Notes under the pieces: model-generated
What the model saw: the letters and a program-made list of their open reading frames with translations, nothing else
The model's database searches: none
What the model was told of the DNA's origin: nothing
Source: Chloroflexota bacterium
Lineage (GTDB): Bacteria > Chloroflexota > UBA6077
DNA: 13,917 nucleotides
Reading direction: 5' to 3'
NCBI GenBank assembly: GCA_021806765.1
Contig: JAJZQR010000131.1
Location: 1 to 13,917, forward strand
Shown: positions 1 to 5,903 of the stretch, piece by piece
How positions within the stretch are numbered: position 1 is the first letter of the stretch
Layout of the letters: every line of letters starts with the position of its first letter
Made by a program: the position numbers and the translations under genes

Positions 1-52
1 GGGGTGCGGCGCAGGTTTCCGGTGTGAGATAGCCTGCCGGCGAGGCGTGCCA

Positions 53-170
53 CCCCCTTCCCCGACCCTTCCCCCATTCGAGGGGGAAGGGAGACAATCC
101 TCCACTCGAGGAGGAAGGGAGACAATTCCCCTGCCCCCCTCGTGGGGGAAGGGGGCAGGGGGATGGGGGG
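53..170. repeat. Cluster of G/C-rich palindromic intergenic repeats
   Basis: Three imperfect palindromic units lie side by side. Unit 1 pairs CCCTTCCCCC (66-75) with GGGGGAAGGG (82-91) around the loop ATTCGA. Unit 2 pairs TCCTCC (98-103) with GGAGGA (110-115) around ACTCGA. Unit 3 pairs CCCCTGCCCCC (from 128) with GGGGGCAGGGG (from 151). Units 1 and 2 are each followed by the same GGAAGGGAGACAAT tail, 28 bases apart. The rest of 1-249 shows no credible gene. This resembles short palindromic repeats scattered between genes in many high-GC genomes. It could also help end transcription of the minus-strand cluster that stops at 250, but there is no T-run. Confidence 0.7.
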
Positions 171-249
171 TGGACGGCAGCACCACAATGACGGCAACGC
201 CTGAGTAGGGGACGACCCAGGCTACTATCAAGACCGCTGCGGCAAAGCA

Positions 250-1395
250 CTACCCGGTCGAGGAGGTCGTGCTATCGGGGGGCCAGTCGAAGGAGCTGAA
301 GGCCCAGTCGAGCAGCAGGACGCCGTCCGCCTCCGCACCGTTCTCGGACCTCATGAAGGCCACGTAGACCCGATGGCCGTTCTGCACGGCGGTGGCAACC
401 AGGGCCCTCCCCGCGCTGTCGGAGAAGCCCGTCTTGACCCCGTCCGCGCCCGGGTACCCCAGGATGGGATTGACGTTGAAGATCGTGTAGGAGATGTTGC
501 TCTCCCGGATGTCGTAGTGCCTGGTCTCCACCACCTGCCGGAACAGCGGGTACTGCATGGCGTAGCGAGCCATGGTCACCATGTCGGCCGGACAGGAGTA
601 GTGGTCGGACTGATCCAGCCCGTGGGGATTGGCGAAGTGGGTGCAGCGCAACCCGAGCCATTGGGCCTTGTCGTTCATCATCTTGACGAACTTGGCGTCG
701 CTCCCGGCCACGTAGCGGGCGATGGCCAGGGCGGCGTCGTTTCCGGAGGGGAGTATCAGTCCGTACAGCAGATCCTCGAAGGTAACGTCGAACCAGGGCT
801 CCAGCCCCATCAGGCTGCTCCCTTCCATGGAGCTGGCGTCCACGTCAATCTTCACGTGGTCGGAGAGATTCCCGTGTTCGATCGCCAGGATAGCCGTCAT
901 GATCTTGGTCAGACTGGCCGGCGCCACCGGCTGGTAGCCGTTTCGATGGAACAGCACGGCGCCCGACTCGCCGTCCACCACGATGACGTGGTCGGTGGTG
1001 GGATCGGGATCGGGAGTACCGGGCTTCCGCACCGGAGCCGGGCCGTGGTCCACCACCCGGGGCATGACGGCCGTCGACAGGGGCCGAATGTCGGGATCAG
1101 GGGTGGGCACCGGCGTCGGTGTGGGCTGTGGTTGAGGTGGGGCTATCTGCTCCAAAGGTCTGGCTATGGCCGGCCCGCTCGGCTGCTCGGTGGGGGCGCT
1201 GGATGCCGGCGGCAGGCCGTTGCTCATGCCCACCGTGCGGGAAACCAGCACCACCACGACGGCCGCTGCCAGAACTGCGGCCAGCAGCGTCCATCGACCT
1301 CCGGGAATCCCGGAGGGGACTCTCTTAGGACGGCGTGGTCGCGGTTCTGGATCGGGCCGTCCGAGTTGTGACTCCGGGGTACGCGGTTCCTGCAT
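250..1395 (-). CDS. D-alanyl-D-alanine carboxypeptidase (peptidase S11, low-molecular-weight PBP)
   Basis: The enzyme removes the terminal D-Ala of peptidoglycan pentapeptides outside the membrane, limiting cross-linking. All three penicilloyl-serine transferase motifs are present in order and with S11 spacing: SLTK (residues 161-164, nucleophile S161), SGN (217-219) and KTG (321-323). The N-terminus is a basic, Pro-rich cytoplasmic stretch (1-34), then one hydrophobic segment (about 36-52) that is probably an uncleaved anchor, then a Pro/Thr-rich linker (about 85-130) before the catalytic domain. At 381 residues it ends soon after the catalytic domain, so the C-terminal beta domain and amphipathic helix of DacA-type enzymes are probably absent. 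The start is supported by AAGGAGT (1401-1407), 5 bases upstream, which overlaps the TAA stop of the preceding gene. This implies coupled translation with the secreted TIM-barrel-like protein. Family assignment is firm; the exact subtype (DacA, DacF, DacD) is not. Confidence 0.93.
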   Translation of the reverse strand: MQEPRTPESQLGRPDPEPRPRRPKRVPSGIPGGRWTLLAAVLAAAVVVVLVSRTVGMSNGLPPASSAPTEQPSGPAIARPLEQIAPPQPQPTPTPVPTPDPDIRPLSTAVMPRVVDHGPAPVRKPGTPDPDPTTDHVIVVDGESGAVLFHRNGYQPVAPASLTKIMTAILAIEHGNLSDHVKIDVDASSMEGSSLMGLEPWFDVTFEDLLYGLILPSGNDAALAIARYVAGSDAKFVKMMNDKAQWLGLRCTHFANPHGLDQSDHYSCPADMVTMARYAMQYPLFRQVVETRHYDIRESNISYTIFNVNPILGYPGADGVKTGFSDSAGRALVATAVQNGHRVYVAFMRSENGAEADGVLLLDWAFSSFDWPPDSTTSSTG

Positions 1396-1405
1396 CGGGT
1401 ACTCC

Positions 1406-2287
1406 TTACTGGTAGATTACCACTGAAGGAACCGGAGTAATATCCATCACCTGTCGGGGCGTGAACATGTTGGGATCCTGGTCGTAGAACAGCTTGATGC
1501 CTGAGAACTCCAGTTGCCCCTGGTTCATGATCATGTTCCAGGTATCGTTCTTCAGCCACTGAGCCCCAAAGCCGTCCATGTCCAGCACCAGGTCCACCAC
1601 CGGGCTGCTCCCTATGTTCTCCTTGTCGGGCACCATGTTCATGGTGAACTGGTGGACGATCAGCACCTTGGGGGGCAAGCCGTTCTGCTGGATCAGGTTG
1701 GTCAGGTAGTCGAGGGCGTAGTTGACCTCGTCGGAGTTCGTATGTCCGATCTCCTCCCCCGGCGTTTGACCAGGCCACATGTCGAACTCCGGATCCAGGG
1801 CCAGATAGACGTCCGGCTGCTCCAGCCACGGTCGCAGGTAAGCCAGCTCGTCCTGGACCGTGCTGTGGCCGGGCTGGACGTCCAGCACCAGCTTGAAGCC
1901 GTTAGCCCGCGCTTGCTGCAACATGCTGTCGATCATCTCTTCGGACGCTCTCAGGCGCCACTTGCCGTCGGCTCCGGCGCTGCCCTGGGCCACGACCGCG
2001 ATCAACTCGTAGGCGGGCAAGACGTTCTTCGTGGTCAGTTCGGCGTAGGCATTGGCCTGACGGCTAAGTCTCGCTGCCAGGTCGCTCCCCGAGAACTGCC
2101 CCAGCACGCCCATCCTGGCGTCGTTGGGGTTTCCGTACCAGGTTACCAAGAGGTTGTTGGCCAGCACCGATTGCGTGGCCGGCGAAGAGCTGGGTTCCGT
2201 CGGCCAGGCATAGGCCGGCGGCGCAACAAGGGAAAAGAGCATGGCCACGGAGATTGCCGCAACCCATCGAGAGATCCTCTTCTGCAT
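1406..2287 (-). CDS. Secreted protein of unknown function with TIM-barrel-like (glycoside-hydrolase-like) pattern
   Basis: I do not recognise a named family. The chosen start gives a 293-residue protein with a clean signal peptide (MQKR, hydrophobic core, likely cleavage after AYA at 27) and a GGGGTGG ribosome site 7 bases upstream; the open frame extends 44 codons further but without an export signal at its front. The mature part alternates helices with hydrophobic strands ending in acidic or polar residues: LVLDVQPG (133-140), YLALDPEFDM (161-170), KVLIVHQF (207-214), LVLDMDGFG (233-241), IKLFYDQD (264-271). That is the rhythm of a beta/alpha barrel, with candidate catalytic acids D136, D165, E167, D169 and D236 or D238. 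It sits between a beta-lactamase-fold protein and a D,D-carboxypeptidase and is coupled to the latter, so a cell-wall or envelope-glycan role is plausible. That role is inference; no catalytic motif was matched. Confidence 0.8.
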   Translation of the reverse strand: MQKRISRWVAAISVAMLFSLVAPPAYAWPTEPSSSPATQSVLANNLLVTWYGNPNDARMGVLGQFSGSDLAARLSRQANAYAELTTKNVLPAYELIAVVAQGSAGADGKWRLRASEEMIDSMLQQARANGFKLVLDVQPGHSTVQDELAYLRPWLEQPDVYLALDPEFDMWPGQTPGEEIGHTNSDEVNYALDYLTNLIQQNGLPPKVLIVHQFTMNMVPDKENIGSSPVVDLVLDMDGFGAQWLKNDTWNMIMNQGQLEFSGIKLFYDQDPNMFTPRQVMDITPVPSVVIYQ

Positions 2288-2332
2288 CGGATATCCACCC
2301 CGCATGTTGTCTCTGAACGAAACGTGGGCGAT

Positions 2333-2355
2333 GAGGCCGGCCAACGGCCGGCCTC
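2333..2355. other. Perfect 10-bp hairpin between minus-strand genes
   Basis: GAGGCCGGCC (2333-2342) and GGCCGGCCTC (2346-2355) form a perfect stem with a 3-base AAC loop, in the 124-base gap between the beta-lactamase-like gene and the secreted protein gene. No T-run follows on either strand, so it is not a standard intrinsic terminator. It may reduce read-through or protect an mRNA end. Confidence 0.55.
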
Positions 2356-2411
2356 GTGCCATACCGGCTAAGAAGGAAGAGCAGGGTGAGTGCCACGGCC
2401 GATGCAGGTGG

Positions 2412-3260
2412 CTACTCACCGTAGTAGCCGTAGACCATCTGGGAGATCCTGGCCGCGGCCTCGATCTCCTCGTCTGGATCGCCCGACTGGCTCATCACCA
2501 CGATGACGTAGCGACCTCCGGCACCATGGACGATGCCGCCGTCGTTACGCACCCCCTCCAACTCTCCCGTCTTGTGAGCTACTTCGACGCCGCCCGGCAG
2601 CAGCGCCGGGAGACGGTCGTTCGCGGTCTGCTGGAGCAGCAGATCGATCATCTGCTGGCTGGCCCATGAGCTAGCCAGCGATCTGTTGGCCAGCAACCGG
2701 AAGAAGTGAGCCATATCGTTTGGCGTGCTCCAGAAGTCCTGGCCATCCAGATAGGTGCTGGGCATCCCCAACTCGCCGGCGGCTGAGGCCACCACGCCCC
2801 AGCCTCCCACCGCTCGGGTCAGGGCGAAGGCAGAGGTGTTGCTGCTGACGGTGATCATGTCGTTCAAGGCACCGGCCACCGTCACAGTGTCGCCGGGGGA
2901 GAGTCCCATACTGTCTTCCTGGATCACATCTCTATCCTGAATGGTCAGGGTGTCGTCCATGGAGAGACTCCCCTGGTCGATGGCCTCGAAGACCCGATAC
3001 ATTACCAGCACCTTGTACATGCTGGCCGTGGGGAACTCTGTATCGGCGTTCACGAAGGCAGCCCGGCCGTCGTTCAGATTCACTGCGGCGACACCGTAGC
3101 TGGCACTCAACCCGGACAGATAGCTCTCGATACTGCCTTCCAGCGTTGCATCGTCAGCCAGCGCGGGGCTTTGGGCTTGGGCCACGCCTGGGGCCATTGC
3201 GGCCAACAGCAAAATGGACAGCGCCATGGCAGGCACCAACTTCTTCAGGCTAGCGACCAT
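2412..3260 (-). CDS. Exported serine beta-lactamase/PBP-fold protein (class A beta-lactamase-like)
   Basis: A 282-residue exported protein: signal peptide at residues 1-30 (LKK, hydrophobic core, AQA) followed by a single serine beta-lactamase-like domain. The active-site motifs are SMYK (80-83, nucleophile S80), SSN (139-141) in the place of the class A SDN loop, and KTG (230-232). The class A omega loop with its general base (ExxLN, Glu166 in standard numbering) is not evident: the matching stretch, about 165-182, contains GMPSTYLDGQDFWSTPND. Without that Glu, fast deacylation of beta-lactams is not expected. The protein could instead be a slow-turnover hydrolase, a D,D-peptidase-like enzyme or a beta-lactam sensor. 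AAAGGAG (3271-3277) lies 10 bases before the ATG. It follows pbp1A on the same strand, with a strong hairpin in the 102-base gap. Fold assignment is confident; calling it a resistance enzyme would not be justified. Confidence 0.85.
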   Translation of the reverse strand: MVASLKKLVPAMALSILLLAAMAPGVAQAQSPALADDATLEGSIESYLSGLSASYGVAAVNLNDGRAAFVNADTEFPTASMYKVLVMYRVFEAIDQGSLSMDDTLTIQDRDVIQEDSMGLSPGDTVTVAGALNDMITVSSNTSAFALTRAVGGWGVVASAAGELGMPSTYLDGQDFWSTPNDMAHFFRLLANRSLASSWASQQMIDLLLQQTANDRLPALLPGGVEVAHKTGELEGVRNDGGIVHGAGGRYVIVVMSQSGDPDEEIEAAARISQMVYGYYGE

Positions 3261-3281
3261 AGTTGTTCCGCTCCTTTGCGG

Positions 3282-3317
3282 TCGTGGACGGTAGAGCAGT
3301 CGCTCTACCGTCCACGA
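3282..3317. other. Perfect 16-bp inverted repeat in the pbp1A to beta-lactamase-like gap
   Basis: TCGTGGACGGTAGAGC (3282-3297) and GCTCTACCGTCCACGA (3302-3317) pair perfectly around a 4-base loop. The stem ends 4 bases before the ribosome site (3271-3277) of the beta-lactamase-like gene. A smaller GCCAG/CTGGC hairpin lies next to it at about 3328-3341, and GATCAATA occurs on both sides of that. With no T-tract this is not a canonical Rho-independent terminator. It could be an attenuator, an RNA-processing or stability element, or a protein-binding palindrome. Confidence 0.65.
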
Positions 3318-3362
3318 TCAATAGTTGCCAGGTCGCTGGCCTGACGCAGGATCAATACCCGG

Positions 3363-5750
3363 TTATCGTTGTGCGGGAGTGCCTCCGGGAGGCACAGGTG
3401 GCGACGCCTGGACCAGCGCGGTAGGCGTCGGCGGCACAGGCTGAGTCGGTGTCGCGGGCGCCGGTGTCGCTTGCGGAGCCGGTTGAGATTGGGAGGAGGG
3501 CGCCGTCTGGACGAGGCGAGGGTTCGGGATCGGCTGCAGGTCCGCTCCGGTGGACGAGACCGTTTGCCCCAGAGGGTTTCCCTGCCGGACCGCGACCCCG
3601 CTGAAGCTGGGAGCGTTCTCGATCGGAAGGCCAGGGATCGCTGCGTACTGGGCAGGGGTGTAGCCCGTGGGCCATACCTCGGTCAGGACATTCTTGCAGT
3701 CGGGACCCGCGGGTTGCCCGGTATCCTGGCAGATCTTGTACTCTTTGATGCCCGGAGGCGGGGTGAACTGGTACACGGGGGTGCCCAGGTGCACGTCCTC
3801 CATGAAGGAGTGCCAGACGCGGCCCGCCCCAAGGGATCCCAGCACCTCCTTCATCGGCTTGTCGTCGGTGTTGCCCACCCAGACCCCTGTCGCCAGGTCC
3901 GGCGTGTAGCCAATCTGCCAGGAGTCCTTGTAGTCGTCGGTGGAACCGGTCTTGGCTGCGTCGGGCCGGCTGAGCAACAGCGGGCTGTTAGGCCCCTGGA
4001 GCGGCGTGCGGGCCCAGTTGTCGGACAGGATGCTGGTGATCATGTATGCCTGGACCGGGCTGACCACCTGCCGCCCCTGGGTAGGCTGGTACTGCTCCAG
4101 GACGTTTCCCTGCCAGTCCTCTATCTTAAGGATGGCTATCGGCGCATGGTAGACGCCGTAGTTGTCCAGGGCGGCGTAGGCTCCCACCATGTTGAGCAGG
4201 CTCACCGACCCTGCCCCGAGACCCAGGCTGAGCCCATACTGCTCCGGGTGGTCGAATTGAATCCCCAACTCGCCGGCCACCTTGAGGAAAGCCGGTATGG
4301 TGTCGAACATCAGCGTCTTGATGGCCGGGATGTTCTTGGAGTTGGCCAGGGCGTATCGCACCGTCATCGGCCCGTCGAACTTGTAGTCGAAGTTGTGGGG
4401 CTCGTAGGGCGGCAGATAGGGCTGGGTGTTGGGGAAAGCTGTCGGGTTGTCCGTGATGACGGTCTCCGGTCCCCAACCCTTCATTAAGGCCGTGACGTAC
4501 TCGATGGGCTTGATGGTGGAGCCCGGCTGCCTGGGGGAGGTGGCCATGTTCACCTCGCCCGCGATGCTGTCGTCGTAGTAGTCCCGGCTACCCACCATAG
4601 CCAGGATCTGGCCCGTCCTGGGGTCGATGGCCACCAGTGCGGCGTTGTTGGCGTCCTGGAGTCGCAGGTTCACCATGTGGGCCTGGATTGCCTGTTCGGC
4701 GATCCTGTTCATCCGCAGATCCAGAGTGGTAGTGACCCTCAGCCCCTGCTGGTAAACCACGTCCGGACCGTACTGCTGTTCCAGCAACTGCTTGACGTAC
4801 ATGACGAAATGAGGCGCCTCAAAGGGGACGTCCACGTTGGCTTTCAGGTCGAGCTTCTCCACCCTGGCCTGGGCGGCCTGTTGCTGGGTGATGTAACCCT
4901 GCTCCACCATGCGATCCAGGACGTGGCTCTGGCGTTCCCTGGCGGCATCCAGGTGGACCAGAGGGTCGTAGGCGCTGGGGGCCTGGGGCAGTCCTGCCAG
5001 CATGGCCGCTTCGGCGATGTCCAGCTCATTGGCGTGTTTGCCGAAGTAGGTCTCTGCCGCTGCCTCGACCCCATACGAAAGGTGCCCGTAGTAGACCTGG
5101 TTCAGATACATCTGCAAGATGTCGTTCTTGGAGAAGGCTCGGGTGATCCGGAAGGCGAGGACCGCTTCCTGGATCTTCCGGACATAGCTCTTCTGCGTCC
5201 GCTCTTGCTGGTCGATCAGGACGTTCTTTGCCAGCTGTTGAGTGATGGTGCTGGCCCCCTGGGCGAGTTGGCCCTGGATCGTGTCCTGGACCGCGGCCCG
5301 GATGATCCCTACCGGATCGACTCCCGGATCGGAGTAGAAGTTCTTGTCCTCGGTGGCGATGGTGGCGTCGATCAGATTGGGAGAGGTGTCCTGCAGTTGG
5401 ACGGGAAACCGGCGGCCGCCGTTCTTGTCGTCGATCTCGTAGAGAAGGTTGCCGTTTCGGTCCAGGATCTGGGTCGTCTTGAAGGAGAGCCCCAGAGAGA
5501 GGTCGCTGACGGGTGGCAGCTCCGCGGCATATGCGGCGAAGGCGGCGGCGGCTTCCTCGAAGAGCGCTACCGCGAGCACGCCCACCACCGTCGCCAGGAC
5601 CAGTAGAAAGAACTTCAGGCTGAAGGGGCTTTGGGGGTCGTTGCCCTGCCTCCTCGAGTGGGTGCGATCCAGGTACCTGGAGGCAAGGCCCCGAGCTTTG
5701 GTCAGATCGCTCCTCCGCCCCGCGTGATAGCCAGGGTTGTTCTGTGCCAT
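3363..5750 (-). CDS. Bifunctional class A penicillin-binding protein (PBP1A type, GT51 plus transpeptidase)
   Basis: It polymerises lipid II into glycan strands and cross-links the stem peptides, acting outside the membrane. The order is a cytoplasmic basic tail (1-45), one membrane anchor (about 46-64), a GT51 domain with ATEDKNFYSDPG (132-143, catalytic E134) and GASTITQQLAKN (165-176), a linker, then the transpeptidase domain with STIK (411-414, nucleophile S411), SKN (471-473) and KTGS (600-603). The usual His of GT51 motif 1 (EDxxFxxHxG) is Asp here (D141). The last 65 or so residues (731-795) are rich in Pro, Gln, Thr and Ala, like a wall-spanning tail. At 795 residues it has normal length. 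The start gives only a weak ribosome site (GGAAAGCGGGA). It is divergent from ftsH across 153 bases containing 11-bp repeats, and is the first gene of a minus-strand run of four cell-envelope genes. Confidence 0.95.
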   Translation of the reverse strand: MAQNNPGYHAGRRSDLTKARGLASRYLDRTHSRRQGNDPQSPFSLKFFLLVLATVVGVLAVALFEEAAAAFAAYAAELPPVSDLSLGLSFKTTQILDRNGNLLYEIDDKNGGRRFPVQLQDTSPNLIDATIATEDKNFYSDPGVDPVGIIRAAVQDTIQGQLAQGASTITQQLAKNVLIDQQERTQKSYVRKIQEAVLAFRITRAFSKNDILQMYLNQVYYGHLSYGVEAAAETYFGKHANELDIAEAAMLAGLPQAPSAYDPLVHLDAARERQSHVLDRMVEQGYITQQQAAQARVEKLDLKANVDVPFEAPHFVMYVKQLLEQQYGPDVVYQQGLRVTTTLDLRMNRIAEQAIQAHMVNLRLQDANNAALVAIDPRTGQILAMVGSRDYYDDSIAGEVNMATSPRQPGSTIKPIEYVTALMKGWGPETVITDNPTAFPNTQPYLPPYEPHNFDYKFDGPMTVRYALANSKNIPAIKTLMFDTIPAFLKVAGELGIQFDHPEQYGLSLGLGAGSVSLLNMVGAYAALDNYGVYHAPIAILKIEDWQGNVLEQYQPTQGRQVVSPVQAYMITSILSDNWARTPLQGPNSPLLLSRPDAAKTGSTDDYKDSWQIGYTPDLATGVWVGNTDDKPMKEVLGSLGAGRVWHSFMEDVHLGTPVYQFTPPPGIKEYKICQDTGQPAGPDCKNVLTEVWPTGYTPAQYAAIPGLPIENAPSFSGVAVRQGNPLGQTVSSTGADLQPIPNPRLVQTAPSSQSQPAPQATPAPATPTQPVPPTPTALVQASPPVPPGGTPAQR

Positions 5751-5773
5751 AGTCCCGCTTTCCAGTTCAGTAT

Positions 5774-5803
5774 GGCCGGCAGCATAAGCTCAACCTGCCG
5801 GCC
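5774..5803. repeat. Inverted repeat in the pbp1A/ftsH divergent region
   Basis: GGCCGGCAG (5774-5782) and CTGCCGGCC (5795-5803) are perfect 9-base arms separated by 12 bases. It lies within the 5' leader of pbp1A, ending 24 bases before its start codon. It could be an operator or form a leader hairpin; nothing decides between them. Confidence 0.5.
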
Positions 5804-5808
5804 GCGTC

Positions 5809-5852
5809 CTTACACCCGCCTCAAGATAGTCTTAAGGGAAGCTTATGGCATT
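5809..5852 (+). promoter_or_regulatory. Four CTTAA-like direct repeats at 11-bp period (candidate OmpR-family operator)
   Basis: CTTAC (5809), CTCAA (5820), CTTAA (5831) and CTTAT (5842) start exactly 11 bases apart. The third and fourth elements read CTTAAGG and CTTATGG, matching the second cluster near 11057-11083. Direct repeats on an 11-bp period are the usual binding pattern of OmpR/PhoB-family regulators, and one is encoded at 12528-13226. The elements lie 52-95 bases upstream of the ftsH ATG and 59-102 bases upstream of the pbp1A ATG, so either or both could be controlled. No clear -10 box for ftsH is visible downstream; on the minus strand TATGCT (5781-5786) is a possible -10 for pbp1A. 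The periodicity is seen directly; the regulator assignment is inference. Confidence 0.6.
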
Positions 5853-5903
5853 CTCCTTGCACTTGTTGCTGGCGGCCAACCACCAAGAGAGTGAGGTGGG
5901 GCG

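Noticed and set aside
53..170. CRISPR-like array
   Set aside because: Only two or three units with covarying stems and no unique spacers of constant length.
373..1371. Long plus-strand open frame of 332 codons
   Set aside because: It lies antisense to the D,D-carboxypeptidase gene, has no recognisable domain and low-complexity His/Val/Gly composition typical of a high-GC shadow frame.
1514..2371. Plus-strand open frame of 285 codons
   Set aside because: Antisense to the secreted TIM-barrel-like gene, which has a signal peptide and good ribosome site; no domain recognised in the antisense product.
2288..2419. N-terminal extension of the secreted protein
   Set aside because: The extra 44 codons would bury the signal peptide and cover a perfect hairpin; the ATG at 2285-2287 has a good ribosome site.
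2412..3260. Antibiotic resistance beta-lactamase
   Set aside because: The omega-loop Glu motif is not seen, and the gene sits in a chromosomal cell-wall cluster without mobile elements.
4677..5606. Plus-strand open frame of 309 codons
   Set aside because: Antisense to the GT51 region of pbp1A, whose catalytic motifs are intact; composition is that of a shadow frame.
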